Positions 27,422 through 35,707 of a stretch of 50,240 bases of DNA are shown here, piece by piece. The notes below the pieces were generated by a model. It saw nothing but the letters and a program-made list of their open reading frames with translations. It was not told where the DNA came from and did not search any database. Positions within the stretch are counted from its first letter, which is position 1, and each line of letters opens with the position of its first letter. The stretch comes from an uncultured Pseudanabaenaceae cyanobacterium (GTDB lineage: Bacteria > Cyanobacteriota > Cyanobacteriia > PCC-9006 > JAAUQQ01): assembly GCA_938017515.1 (NCBI GenBank), contig CALIJJ010000174.1, positions 1-50,240 of the forward strand, read 5' to 3'. Both the position numbers and the translations under genes were made by a program.

Positions 27422-27763
27422 ATGGTGTACTCCGCTTTGGAAGTCTGGGATGAGGGCATGACCCTAGCAAGCCTCTGCTACGACGTGACGACGACCTTTC
27501 CGACTGAGCACTCCTGGGTGCTGAAGACGAAAATCCGTCTGGCTTCAAGTCGTGTGGCGGCCAATGTCGCCGAAGGCTACGAGCAGTCTGGGGAAGGGTT
27601 TTGGCATTGTATTCAGCGTGCGCAAGAATCGCTGCTGGAACTCAAGACCCATCTTCGATTTGCAGAGCGATTGGCCCTGGTCGAGCATCCGGTGAATGTG
27701 TCGCTCCTAGAAAAGTGTGACGGGGTGGCCCAGGGTCTTGCTTCTCTGCAAGCTGCCGCCTAG
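27422..27763 (+). CDS. Four-helix bundle protein (23S rRNA intervening-sequence protein family)
   Basis: About 113 residues with the family pattern: ALEVWDEGMTLASLCYDVT, then FPTEHSWVLKTKIRLASSRV, AANVAEGYEQSGEGFW, and ESLLELKTHLRFAERLAL. These proteins form homopentameric four-helix bundles and are often encoded in rRNA intervening sequences or as lone accessory genes; their role is unclear. Earlier starts (ATG at 27359, TTG at 27329) are open but add residues unlike the family. No rRNA is nearby, so this is a free-standing member. Its placement beside several non-core genes suggests an accessory gene. Confidence 0.75.
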   Translation: MVYSALEVWDEGMTLASLCYDVTTTFPTEHSWVLKTKIRLASSRVAANVAEGYEQSGEGFWHCIQRAQESLLELKTHLRFAERLALVEHPVNVSLLEKCDGVAQGLASLQAAA

Positions 27764-27808
27764 TCACGACACAGACCCATGGGGTCAACTCAGGTCCCGC
27801 TGCAAGCC

Positions 27809-28669
27809 TCAGCGCTTGTAAACAATGAAGCCAGCGATCGCATCTAAAAGCGCTTGGGTCTCATCTGCCCGAATCGCATGACCGCTGTTTTCGAAGATGC
27901 GCAAATCCGAATTCGGAACCAATCGTGCAATCTCTTCGGAAAATTCAGGCTGACAAATCCAATCATGACGGCCCCCGATCACCAACGTCGGAGCCGTTAT
28001 TTTTTTGAGTTCGTGGCGGATGTCATAGGTGCGCAAAAAACCGGAGAAGGCAACATTGATGGCATCGGTGGAGAGTTTGGCGCGTTTCCAGCTGGTGCCT
28101 GGCTGGGTCGGGTCATAGGTCTTGGAATACATCGGAGCCATTAACCGAAAATATTCAGCGAGATGGGCTTCGTCGCGAAAGGTTCCATTCCAAAGATGCT
28201 GGGCGATCGCCTTCTGTTCCGGTGTGCCGGTTTCATCCAAGATGGCCTGGGCCCTGGACAAGAAGCGACTATCCGGCACCGTGGCATACACAATCAGGTG
28301 GGACACATGCTCGGGATAGCGACTGGCGTAGGTGAGGCCCACCATGCCTCCGTAGGAGCCACCGATCACCACAATTTTTCTGAGGCCCAGGTATTGCCGC
28401 AGCGCCTCCATGTCTTCGACATTGTTATCGAGGGTGTAGGTGGATTGATCGCCGCGGGCGCTGCGTCCGTTGCCACGATGGTCGAAGTAGACGAGCTGCA
28501 TGCGATCGCTCAACGGACCAAAGCTCGGCTTGTAGCTGGTGTGATCCGCACCTGGCCCACCGTGGATGAGAAACGCGACGGGCTTTTGGACCATCCGCTC
28601 GCCCTGGGGACTAAGCCCGACCCCCTCGATGTCAAAGAAAATTTTGGTGTCGCGGATTTTGGCGTACAT
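27809..28669 (-). CDS. Alpha/beta hydrolase, proline iminopeptidase-like (S33)
   Basis: A 286-residue serine hydrolase. The oxyanion region is FLIHGGPGADHTSY, the family motif is YFDHRGNGRSARG, and the nucleophile elbow VIGGSYGGMVGLTYA contains the catalytic Ser. The acid is in VIGGRHDWICQPEFS and the His in FENSGHAIRADE. The HGGPG plus DxRGxGRS combination is typical of prolyl aminopeptidases (S33), although many such proteins are esterases or amidases with other substrates. There is no signal peptide. The start has a GGAAGAGAG ribosome-binding site. The fibrillin-like gene lies 66 bp upstream on the same strand, so the two are probably co-transcribed. Confidence 0.85.
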   Translation of the reverse strand: MYAKIRDTKIFFDIEGVGLSPQGERMVQKPVAFLIHGGPGADHTSYKPSFGPLSDRMQLVYFDHRGNGRSARGDQSTYTLDNNVEDMEALRQYLGLRKIVVIGGSYGGMVGLTYASRYPEHVSHLIVYATVPDSRFLSRAQAILDETGTPEQKAIAQHLWNGTFRDEAHLAEYFRLMAPMYSKTYDPTQPGTSWKRAKLSTDAINVAFSGFLRTYDIRHELKKITAPTLVIGGRHDWICQPEFSEEIARLVPNSDLRIFENSGHAIRADETQALLDAIAGFIVYKR

Positions 28670-28735
28670 CTCTCTCTTCCTACCGATACCCTAAGTCTTT
28701 CAGTTTCTGTCTTTTCTATTCCCGGCTTTCTGGAC

Positions 28736-29482
28736 TCAGTTTTCTGGGCTTGAAGCTTCCCGATACCACAGAGCCAAACCACCACCTCGCCCCCGTGCGG
28801 CGATGCTATCCGGTGTGACCCAAAAATAGGTAAAAAAGGCTTGGTTCCGCAGTGATCGAGGGCTGTTATCGGCTAAGAAATCTTTCTCCCGCCCGGTCCC
28901 CTTAGGGATATAGCCTTCAAAGAGTTGTATGCCCCCGAGCCGGATGGCCATCTGAGGAAAATCAAACGCGAGGATGCGCCGCTGGGGAAAGAAGCGAATG
29001 GGTCCCGAAACCGTCAGATTCAATGGGCCACAGCGCACGGCATTCAGAACTGTCCCCTCGTTATTGGGCCCGTTATTTGACCCGTTATCTGAATTGAAGG
29101 TGTAGGTAATTTGGATTTGAACCCAGCGCGGTAAAAAGCGCCCCGCCCCCAGGACCACGCCTGCTCGCTCACGAGATTTTTTCGTCCCTGTAATAAATCC
29201 CAAACGCCAGCTGCCTGCAAGCCGCTCAGCGGTGGGCCGCTCGGCGGTTTGGCGAGCTGATTTTTCGGCGGCGAGGAGAGCCTGGGCCATTGCCGCGGGA
29301 TCCGGGGGCTGTTGCTTGCCTTTCGGCTGTTCCCTGTTCTTGAAATGGGCCACCGCCGATTGCAACGTGCTGATAAAGGATGTTTCTGGGGCTGTTTCAG
29401 CGCATGTTTCAGTCTTGCCTGAGTCTCTAGCAGCCTTGCCTGAGTCTTTCGCAACCATTTTGTTCGGGGAGATTGAGGACAT
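28736..29482 (-). CDS. PAP/fibrillin-like protein
   Basis: A 248-residue protein with a polar, low-complexity N-terminal third (residues 1-80) and a lipocalin-like C-terminal domain. Recognisable parts are RLAGSWRLGFITGTKKS, GPLNLTVSGPIRFFPQRRIL, and the closing FFTYFWVTPDSIAARGRGGG. These match plastid lipid-associated proteins (fibrillins), which in cyanobacteria and chloroplasts associate with thylakoid lipids or plastoglobules and affect photoprotection. There is no transmembrane helix. The start is divergent from the membrane coiled-coil gene, with a gap of under 100 bp. The family call rests on the C-terminal half only. Confidence 0.65.
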   Translation of the reverse strand: MSSISPNKMVAKDSGKAARDSGKTETCAETAPETSFISTLQSAVAHFKNREQPKGKQQPPDPAAMAQALLAAEKSARQTAERPTAERLAGSWRLGFITGTKKSRERAGVVLGAGRFLPRWVQIQITYTFNSDNGSNNGPNNEGTVLNAVRCGPLNLTVSGPIRFFPQRRILAFDFPQMAIRLGGIQLFEGYIPKGTGREKDFLADNSPRSLRNQAFFTYFWVTPDSIAARGRGGGLALWYREASSPEN

Positions 29483-29578
29483 ATGGAACTCGTATGGCGT
29501 CTTAAAGTTATGCCCAGAGACCCATCAAACTTGGGTCAAGGTGCTATAAGTTTAGGCATTATTCAGGAGCCCACGACG

Positions 29579-30079
29579 ATGACATCCCCGGAAATGCTTG
29601 AAACAGAGAAGAAATCGTCTGGCTTCATGTCTAAAGCGAAAACCGCTGTGGTTACAGCATTACTGATGGCATTGACTGGGGCCATAGGCTATGGGGCGGG
29701 GCGGATGCAGACGCGATCGCAAGTGAGTCAGGCGGAGAATTCCCAGCAAGAGACCATTGAAGCCCTAGAAGGGAAAGTCCAAGCGGCAGAAAAAGCCGTC
29801 GAAGCTGCCGAAGCTCGTAGCAAGCTCAACGAAGTTCGCTTCCTGTTGCTTCAGAGCGTTGATGAACTCAGCGCCCGCAACTTCGGTACGGCCAACACCC
29901 AGCTTCGCTTGGCCAGTGAACGGCTCGATAGCGTATCAGTGAGCAAAGATGCCAAAAAACTAGACACCCTGAAAAAAGCGCTGTCCACCGAAGAGGTCAA
30001 TTTTGCGGTGAATCCTGTGGAAGAGCGCCGCAAATTAGTTGACTTTGCCAATCAAATCGATACCCTATTGCCGGAGTAA
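29579..30079 (+). CDS. Single-pass membrane protein with coiled coil
   Basis: A 166-residue protein. After about 20 polar residues comes one membrane helix (AVVTALLMALTGAIGYGAG), then an alanine/glutamate-rich coiled coil (QETIEALEGKVQAAEKAVEA) and a helical tail ending in FANQIDTLLPE. The start was placed at the ATG preceded by AGGAG; upstream codons in the frame look non-coding. I do not recognise a named family. The layout suggests a membrane-anchored protein with the helical part on one side, perhaps a scaffold. tRNA-Lys follows in the same direction. Confidence 0.6.
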   Translation: MTSPEMLETEKKSSGFMSKAKTAVVTALLMALTGAIGYGAGRMQTRSQVSQAENSQQETIEALEGKVQAAEKAVEAAEARSKLNEVRFLLLQSVDELSARNFGTANTQLRLASERLDSVSVSKDAKKLDTLKKALSTEEVNFAVNPVEERRKLVDFANQIDTLLPE

Positions 30080-30191
30080 TCCAGCCTAGAGTCTTGACCA
30101 TGAGGTGCTTTGAGCCCCTGACTGGGGAAACACCCAATCTTCTCCATGCCGATTCCCTGGAAACATTTGCAAGGAATTTTTCTAGAAAGTC

Positions 30192-30219
30192 TTGAATGCA
30201 TTTCCAATTGTGCTAACCT
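30192..30219 (+). promoter_or_regulatory. Candidate promoter of tRNA-Lys
   Basis: TTGAAT and TAACCT are separated by 16 bp. The -10 element lies about 43 bp before the mature tRNA. The spacing and sequences are plausible for a sigma-70-type promoter. Confidence 0.4.
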
Positions 30220-30262
30220 AGCGAAGGCGCGGGCGGAAAGCCCATATTACTCACTAGAGTGA

Positions 30263-30334
30263 GGGTTGCTAGCTCAGCGGTAGAGCACTCGGCTTTTAAC
30301 CGATTGGTCCTGGGTTCGAATCCCAGGCGACCCA
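30263..30334 (+). tRNA. trnK: tRNA-Lys (UUU)
   Basis: A 72-base cloverleaf. The acceptor GGGTTGC pairs with GCGACCC using one wobble. The D-stem is GCTC/GAGC, the anticodon loop CTTTTAA carries TTT, and the T-arm is CTGGG-TTCGAAT-CCCAG. An A follows the acceptor stem, and no CCA is encoded. The first anticodon-stem pair is C-T, as I recall for other cyanobacterial tRNA-Lys. A 14-bp palindrome (CTCACTAGAGTGAG) overlaps its first base. Confidence 0.97.
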
Positions 30335-30354
30335 TTTTTAGAAGTGGATCAGAC

Positions 30355-30396
30355 ATAGAGAGGGCGGCATGAACCAGTTCGTGCCGCCCTCTCTAT
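30355..30396 (+). terminator. Strong hairpin after tRNA-Lys
   Basis: A perfect 15-bp stem (ATAGAGAGGGCGGCA and its complement), extended by a few more pairs, begins 20 bases after the tRNA. There is no U-tract, so it may be a processing or attenuation structure rather than a classical terminator. Confidence 0.6.
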
Positions 30397-30420
30397 TGGC
30401 ATCAATCTATTGGCATCAAT
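30393..30420. repeat. 14-bp tandem duplication
   Basis: Two exact copies of CTATTGGCATCAAT overlap the end of the tRNA-Lys hairpin. They end 15 bp before the stop of the leftward secreted-protein gene. Confidence 0.85.
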
Positions 30421-30435
30421 AAATTTTGGAGGGCG

Positions 30436-30897
30436 CTAGCGAATGACGCGCAGCACAGCCTCTTGCTGAATAACACTTCCATTTTGGACAACGGTGAGTG
30501 CTTGGGGAGAGATTTGGTAAGCCGTGTTGCCATTCACGACGGTGTAGTCGTAGGGGCTGCTCGCGGAAACGTTAAAGAGATTGATGCTACGACTCGCGTT
30601 ACTTTTATCGACACCGTGATAGAAAGTGCTGCCGTCCATGCCTTGGCAAATGCTGACCCAGAAGTTCTGAGTTTCATAGATGCGGATGGGCTCAGCCTTG
30701 GGACAGGTCTGGTAATACCCTTGAGCCAGGTACTGAGGAGCCAAAATCCCCGGTGATGCGATCGCAGCTGTATTGGGCTCCTCTGCTGGGGCATTTGAGC
30801 TTGCCGCTGAGGCTTTGCTTGGCGCCCCCGCTAGATTGATGCCCATGATTATTGCAAGTCCGACAAGGGTGATGCTGTGGCGAAGGAGCGAGGCCAT
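30436..30897 (-). CDS. Secreted cyanobacterial protein of unknown function
   Basis: A 153-residue protein with a signal peptide (hydrophobic ITLVGLAIIMGINLAG, likely cleavage after SKASA). The mature part is a low-complexity linker followed by a small beta-rich domain containing IRIYETQNFWVSICQGMDG, FYHGVDKS and VVNGNTAYQISPQAL. Two Cys (in YYQTCPKAE and SICQG) could form a disulphide in the periplasm. I have seen this ETQNFWVSIC type in other cyanobacterial genomes but know no function. The start has a well-placed AGGAG. It is convergent with tRNA-Lys. Confidence 0.7.
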   Translation of the reverse strand: MASLLRHSITLVGLAIIMGINLAGAPSKASAASSNAPAEEPNTAAIASPGILAPQYLAQGYYQTCPKAEPIRIYETQNFWVSICQGMDGSTFYHGVDKSNASRSINLFNVSASSPYDYTVVNGNTAYQISPQALTVVQNGSVIQQEAVLRVIR

Positions 30898-31023
30898 TGA
30901 TTATTCTCCTGAGTGATTTGAGTTGTAGAGAGCAACAAGTCGCCTATCAGTGACTCCGCACAGGTCAGCCAAGATGCCTGGAAATACTGAAGATGAAGGG
31001 ATGTAGACGAATCTAATGCTCTG

Positions 31024-31053
31024 TTGACAGATAAAAAAATAAATTTGTCTATC
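31024..31053 (+). promoter_or_regulatory. Candidate promoter of the aldolase gene
   Basis: A consensus TTGACA box lies in an AT-rich stretch about 150 bp before the aldolase start, with only a weak -10 candidate (TCTATC) at 18-bp spacing. Other promoters closer to the gene are possible. Confidence 0.3.
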
Positions 31054-31176
31054 GAGACTTAAATCTAGATCGGTAGGAATAATTTACTAGGGCTAGGTCC
31101 ATCCCTTAAGATTAGTGACAGAGTATTAAATTGAAGTTTGCCTTTGGCAACGCAATCTCCTAGGAGGACTTAACGT

Positions 31177-32256
31177 ATGGCGCTCGTACCACTGCGGCTA
31201 CTGCTGGACCACGCTGCTGAGAATGGCTATGGCATCCCGGCATTCAACGTCAACAACCTGGAGCAGATCATCGCGATCATGCAGGCGGCTGATGAAACTG
31301 ACAGCCCCGTCATTCTCCAAGCTTCCCGTGGCGCTCGCAGCTACGCTGGTGAGAACTTCCTCCGCCACCTCGTGTTGGCCGCAGTTGAGACCTATCCCCA
31401 CATTCCTGTGGTGATGCACCAGGACCACGGCAACAGCCCGAGCACCTGCTACTCCGCTATCAAGAACGGCTTTACCTCCGTCATGATGGATGGCTCCTTG
31501 GAAGCTGACGCTAAGACCCCTGCAAGCTTTGACTACAACGTGGCTGTCACCGCTGAAGTGGTGAAAGTGGCCCACGCCATTGGCGCAAGCGTCGAGGGTG
31601 AGCTGGGTTGCCTCGGTTCTCTGGAGACCGGCCAAGGCGAAGCGGAAGATGGCCACGGTTTTGAGGGTACCCTCAGCCACGACCAGCTTCTGACCGACCC
31701 CGACGAAGCGGTTGAGTTTGTGATCAAGACCCAGGTTGATGCCCTGGCTGTTGCCATCGGTACCAGCCACGGTGCTTACAAGTTCACCCGCAAGCCGACC
31801 GGTGAAATCCTCGCCATCAGCCGCATTGAGGAAATCCACAAGCGCCTGCCCAACACCCACTTGGTGATGCATGGTTCTTCTTCCGTTCCCCAGGAATGGT
31901 TGGACATGATCAATGCCAACGGTGGTGCTATTCCTGAAACCTACGGCGTTCCCGTCGAGGAAATTCAGAAGGGCATCAAGTCCGGCGTGCGTAAGGTGAA
32001 CATTGACACCGACAACCGTCTGGCTATTACCGCGGCTATTCGCGAAGCTGGCGTCAAGGATCCCTCTAACTTTGACCCCCGCCACTTCCTCAAGCCTTCC
32101 ATCAAGTACATGAAGCAGGTTTGCTCTGACCGTTACCAGGAGTTCTGGTGTGCGGGCAATGCAAGCAAGATCAACCAAAAGGGTGTTGAAATCTTTGCTG
32201 CGAAGTACGAAGCTGGCGAATTGGACCAGGTTGCCAAGGAAACCGCAGCGGTTTAG
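31177..32256 (+). CDS. fbaA: Class II fructose-bisphosphate aldolase (cyanobacterial)
   Basis: Cleaves or forms fructose-1,6-bisphosphate in glycolysis and the Calvin cycle, and also makes sedoheptulose-1,7-bisphosphate in cyanobacteria. The 359-residue protein has zinc-ligand motifs [32 protein letters not shown] and [10 protein letters not shown], and the phosphate site [11 protein letters not shown]. The N-terminus [20 protein letters not shown] is that of the cyanobacterial enzyme (also called cbbA or fda). Codon use is strongly biased toward C-ending codons, as expected for a highly expressed gene. A clear AGGAGG-like site (CTAGGAGGACTT) precedes the ATG, and a terminator follows. Confidence 0.96.
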   Translation: MALVPLRLLLDHAAENGYGIPAFNVNNLEQIIAIMQAADETDSPVILQASRGARSYAGENFLRHLVLAAVETYPHIPVVMHQDHGNSPSTCYSAIKNGFTSVMMDGSLEADAKTPASFDYNVAVTAEVVKVAHAIGASVEGELGCLGSLETGQGEAEDGHGFEGTLSHDQLLTDPDEAVEFVIKTQVDALAVAIGTSHGAYKFTRKPTGEILAISRIEEIHKRLPNTHLVMHGSSSVPQEWLDMINANGGAIPETYGVPVEEIQKGIKSGVRKVNIDTDNRLAITAAIREAGVKDPSNFDPRHFLKPSIKYMKQVCSDRYQEFWCAGNASKINQKGVEIFAAKYEAGELDQVAKETAAV

Positions 32257-32309
32257 GTCTTAACTTAACCGTTTGGCTTCGTCAAAGATGATGAATCCTG
32301 ATTAATTTG

Positions 32310-32338
32310 GGCCCCGGCGACTTGCTGGGGCCTTTTTT
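32310..32338 (+). terminator. Rho-independent terminator of the aldolase gene
   Basis: A 9-bp GC-rich stem with one wobble (GGCCCCGGC with GCTGGGGCC) around loop GACTT, followed directly by TTTTTT. Confidence 0.93.
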
Positions 32339-32454
32339 ATTGCTGTGGGTTTGGGAGGAAAGTTTAGGACCTGGAAGGAAAGGCGTTGCTGGGTGCGTTG
32401 ACGAAAATCGCGCTCGGCAGTTATTGCGTCAAGCGATCTGATTGGTGCTGAACT

Positions 32455-33510
32455 CTAGACATGCTGGGAATCTGGCGTGTAGGTCAACTCCTCTGATACA
32501 TAGGAAGGGGGCTCGACGTGAATGGTGGGGCGGATGGGGCCGTAGCGATCGCGCAACAGGGCCTCCACGGCCTCCGTAATCTCGTGGGCTGTTTCCACAT
32601 CTTTTGCTGACACAATCAAGTGCATCTCCGCAAACACATGACGACCCAGCATTCCCCGTGAGGCGATGTTGTGGCAGTTGATCACGCCGGGGACTTCCAT
32701 CACGGTTTGTTGGATCGCTTCGGGGGCGATCGCCATCTCATCCACCAGCCAGGGCAAATTACTTTTCAGCACCTCCCAGGCACTCCACAGCACCAACGCC
32801 GCGACTGGAAATGCCAGGGCAATATCGAGCCACTGAGTCTTGAATGTCCAGGTTCCAATTAATCCGGCTAGGACCGTAATCGTGATCCAGACATCGCTCA
32901 TGGTGTGTTGAGCATCCGCCAGGAGAATGGGGCTATCCAGGCGCTTGCCGACTGCGCGCTCGTAGAACGCTACAAAAATATTGATACCGAGAACAATAAT
33001 CAAGAACCAAAGTTCCGGTCCATTGATCGTCAGGGCCTTGCCCCCATGCATGATGCGTTCAATGGCGCTTTGCAAAATCTCAAAGCAGGCAATCCCGAGG
33101 AAGGCGGCAATTCCTAAAGCGCCGACGGCTTCAAATTTTTGGTGGCCGTAGGGGTGTTCGCGATCGGGCTCGGGTGCGGCGAGCTGATTGGTCACGAGAC
33201 CCAACACGTTGTTGATGCTGTCGGTGACGCTGTGGAGGGCATCGGCCATTAAACTCAGTGAGCCTGTCGCGAGCCCAACCCAGCCTTTGAGGAGCACCAC
33301 AGCCACATTAAGCACCAGTGTGATGACCAAAACCCGGCGGACGCCTTTGCGGCGAACCTCTCCAATGCGGGGATGGTCGTGGTGGTGATGAACAAAGGAA
33401 AACGGTCCGTGGTGGTGTGATTCCGAGTCTTCGGAATGATGATGGTGATGGCCGGGGTCGGCGTTATGCGCGTGGGAGTCATGCGCGTGGGAGTGATGCA
33501 CGTGGGGCAT
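32455..33510 (-). CDS. Cation diffusion facilitator metal transporter with His-rich N-terminus
   Basis: A 351-residue CDF family exporter, expected to move zinc, cobalt or another divalent metal out of the cytoplasm in exchange for protons. Two metal-site motifs are present: SLMADALHSVTDSINN (helix II) and ILLADAQHTMSDVW (helix V). Six membrane helices are followed by a cytoplasmic domain (VPGVINCHNIASRG, HVFAEMHLIV, TIHVEP). The first 50 residues are extremely His-rich (HHSHAHDSHAHN, HHHHHSEDSESHHH, HHHHDHP) and should bind metal. Part of this region comes from a 15-bp tandem repeat at the very start of the gene. It is a single leftward gene. Confidence 0.92.
   Translation of the reverse strand: MPHVHHSHAHDSHAHNADPGHHHHHSEDSESHHHGPFSFVHHHHDHPRIGEVRRKGVRRVLVITLVLNVAVVLLKGWVGLATGSLSLMADALHSVTDSINNVLGLVTNQLAAPEPDREHPYGHQKFEAVGALGIAAFLGIACFEILQSAIERIMHGGKALTINGPELWFLIIVLGINIFVAFYERAVGKRLDSPILLADAQHTMSDVWITITVLAGLIGTWTFKTQWLDIALAFPVAALVLWSAWEVLKSNLPWLVDEMAIAPEAIQQTVMEVPGVINCHNIASRGMLGRHVFAEMHLIVSAKDVETAHEITEAVEALLRDRYGPIRPTIHVEPPSYVSEELTYTPDSQHV
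33466..33510. repeat. 15-bp in-frame tandem repeat encoding the CDF His-rich start
   Basis: Three head-to-tail 15-bp units (two near identical, ATGCGCGTGGGAGTC and ...GTG, and one diverged) cover the first 15 codons. They encode the repeated HSHAH pentapeptide. Confidence 0.88.
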
Positions 33511-33857
33511 GGCAGTCGCGAAGTTAACGGTCTAGGCCCCTATCCTAGCTTTGCTTTGAAGCCTTGCCAGTCAAGAATTCTCGTAATCGAGAGCCAGTTG
33601 CAGCAGAGCTGTGGGCGATCGCCCTGTGATGAAATCAGATGCCGTTCTTGATATCTGGGTTGGCCGGGGTTTGACTTGCCAGCCTGATTTGCATGGTGTC
33701 TCTGAAAGAGGCGATGGCGGCAAGTCCGAAAGCCACAGGTGCAATGCGGTCAAAGCGCCGGACTGGAGCCACATCACAAACGCAACCAATGGTGTTGTCT
33801 GTAAAGTAGAACGGGAAATGGGCTAGAGCGGGAAATGGGTGGGGATACGTAGCGGAC
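33511..33857. other. Gene-free stretch
   Basis: About 350 bp between the CDF start and the stop of the leftward YRG-repeat gene. No frame resembles a protein. The part next to 33510 should hold the CDF promoter. A HIP1 site is at about 33617. Confidence 0.4.
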
Positions 33858-34493
33858 TTACTTAGATTTCTTGCCCAAACGCATGAACGGGTTATTGTTA
33901 CTCCCTCGATATTGCAGCTTGGGAGTAGACCCTGCGGCTCCCTCTCTAGGAGAGGATTCACGCTGGTTTATCTCTGCCAAATCCTGACCACGATATTTGA
34001 GTTTTGCAGAGTGAGTGACCGTGGGTTTAGCGACTCCTGTCGAGGGCACGGGTTGTCCACGATAGGACAGTTGATGGGGGACTTGTGCGGTTGTTTGATC
34101 GACGGTAGAAATAGGATCTTTGGACCGCTCCTGCAGTGGTGGCGGCAGTGTTGAGACGCCTAGCTTCTTCTCGATATCAGGCATCCGATTGATACTGATT
34201 CGATTGCCTAGACTGCTCAAAAAATCTTGATTGGAGACGGGGTTGTCCCCAGGGTTGTAATACAAGCTTGAGAGGGTCTCTTTTTGAGAAAAACTCATGA
34301 TTTTCAAGGTCTCAAAGGCCGTTAATGCTTCAATACCAATCTTATTTTTATAACGAAGGGCATGGAGCTTACCCGACTTTAAAGAGACCCCTGCAAAATG
34401 CTGACAGCAGGTAATTGCTGAGATTGTTATGGTTGAACCACTCAAAAGAGCCTGCTCTAAAGTCGTAAAAAATTCCTGGGTCTGGTTCTCCAT
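33858..34493 (-). CDS. YRG-repeat protein with unknown N-terminal domain
   Basis: A 211-residue protein I cannot name. Residues 1-90 form a small domain (FFTTLEQALLSGSTITISA, GVSLKSGKLHALRYKNKIG, IEALTAFETLKIMSFS); its G-x-L-x-x-x-x-Y...G-x-E-A-L pattern faintly recalls DUF4388-like domains. After a linker come three short repeats spaced about 30 residues apart: QLSYRGQPV, KLKYRGQDL and KLQYRGSNN. These match the KYRGQSY motif of the DUF4278 mini-proteins at 0.7-1.2 kb. The C-terminus is basic (RLGKKSK). The ATG was preferred to an upstream GTG. Function is unknown. Confidence 0.6.
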   Translation of the reverse strand: MENQTQEFFTTLEQALLSGSTITISAITCCQHFAGVSLKSGKLHALRYKNKIGIEALTAFETLKIMSFSQKETLSSLYYNPGDNPVSNQDFLSSLGNRISINRMPDIEKKLGVSTLPPPLQERSKDPISTVDQTTAQVPHQLSYRGQPVPSTGVAKPTVTHSAKLKYRGQDLAEINQRESSPREGAAGSTPKLQYRGSNNNPFMRLGKKSK

Positions 34494-35053
34494 GGGGTAG
34501 ATATTTCTGAACACTCCAGCGAGCTAACTTGATGCTTGGTATCGATCGTGCTGTAGGAATAGTATTCCCAATATTTTTAGTCAGTTTATTTCAAGCTAAA
34601 GAGGGAAAATAGTCATGATTGCAAAAACAAAAATAACGATTAAATCTATCGAGGGAAATGGAATTAATGTTTCTATTCGATATTTCACCGACACCAAAGA
34701 GCGATGATCAGAACAGGTTTTGTTGTGGAAGCAACTTGTGCGAAGTAACAAGCTTGTACGGAGTAAGTTGTTCGCTGCGAATGATGCGGCCACATTCTCT
34801 GCTTCCGAGGACAGAGCACTGAGTTAGGCTTTGAACCATATCGTGCTGATTCAAGCTACAGCTCAATCCTTCGCATCATTCAACCGGCTCCATCGCAATT
34901 CTTAACGGTTGCTGCGATCGCCTCCCACTCCCCATTCATGGACGATTTCCGTCTCAAATTCTAAATTTTTCATACAGATCTCCTCTAACCGGCCACCGTT
35001 TCAAAATGCACTTGCCAGGATCAAAGCAATGTCACAGCCATCAGCTTTAAGCC
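34494..35053. other. AT-rich gene-poor stretch
   Basis: About 560 bp, noticeably AT-rich at 34500-34700. A 30-codon frame with a ribosome-binding site lies at 34615-34707. An imperfect repeat (CTTGTGCGAAGTAA / CTTGTACGGAGTAA) lies near 34732-34765. No other gene is supported. Confidence 0.45.
34615..34707 (+). CDS. Possible 30-residue small protein
   Basis: ATG is preceded by AGGGA at nine bases. The peptide begins MIAKTKITIKSIEGNG and ends YFTDTKER. The beta-strand-like, charged composition looks more protein-like than random, and the frame stays open for a further 40 codons after its TGA. No family is recognised. It could be a chance frame or the remnant of a longer gene. Confidence 0.25.
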   Translation: MIAKTKITIKSIEGNGINVSIRYFTDTKER

Positions 35054-35707
35054 ATGCAAACGCAGCCGCCGCAGAGTCCCCCAAAAAACGACCCCTCCCC
35101 TAAATTCTGGGACAAAATTGCCGATCGCTATGCCAAACAACCCGTTGCCGACGAAGCCTCCTACCAAAAGAAACTCCAAGTCACCCAGGGCTACTTCCGC
35201 CCCGACATGGAACTGCTCGAAATCGGCTGTGGCACCGGCTCCACCGCCATCATCCACGCCCCCCACATCAAACACATTCGTGCCACGGACATCTCCGCCA
35301 AAATGCTCGACATTGCCCAGGGCAAAGCCGACGCCCAGGGTATTACCAACATCAGCTTTGAGCAATACACCGTCGAACAACTCCCCCTCCCCGACCAGCC
35401 CCTCGACATGGTCCTTGGCCTCAGCATCCTGCACCTGCTCGAAGACAAAGAAGCCGCGATTCGCAAGATCCACAACCTGCTCAAACCCGGTGGCCTCTTC
35501 GTTTCCAGCACCACTTGCATCGCTGATGCCATGCCGATCTTCAAGTTCATCGCACCGATCGGTAAGGCTTTGGGCTTCTTCCCCACGGTGAAGGTGTTTG
35601 GGGTGAGTGAGCTAGAGCAAAGTATCCGGGACGGTGGTTTCGAGATTGATTACCAATGGCAACCCGCCAAGGACAAAGCCGTTTTTATTGTGGCGAAAAA
35701 GCCGTAA
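35054..35707 (+). CDS. Class I SAM-dependent methyltransferase
   Basis: A 217-residue methyltransferase. The SAM-binding motif I is ELLEIGCGTGSTAIIHA, motif II region is IRATDISAKMLDIAQGKA, and later motifs are PLDMVLGLSILHLLEDKEAA and IHNLLKPGGLFVSST. It belongs to the UbiE/small-molecule type; the substrate is unknown. It lacks the conserved Cys set expected of an arsenite methyltransferase. Its C-terminal ITVAKK-like end overlaps the stop of the convergent MntC-like gene by 23 bp. Confidence 0.85.
   Translation: MQTQPPQSPPKNDPSPKFWDKIADRYAKQPVADEASYQKKLQVTQGYFRPDMELLEIGCGTGSTAIIHAPHIKHIRATDISAKMLDIAQGKADAQGITNISFEQYTVEQLPLPDQPLDMVLGLSILHLLEDKEAAIRKIHNLLKPGGLFVSSTTCIADAMPIFKFIAPIGKALGFFPTVKVFGVSELEQSIRDGGFEIDYQWQPAKDKAVFIVAKKP

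Noticed and set aside
31198..32178. 326-codon minus-strand frame inside the aldolase gene
   Set aside because: It mirrors a highly expressed gene with strong codon bias; the antisense frame is a composition effect.
35054..35707. Methyltransferase as arsenite methyltransferase linked to the TIGR04282/04283 pair
   Set aside because: It lacks the conserved Cys residues of ArsM, is on the other strand and lies 6 kb away.
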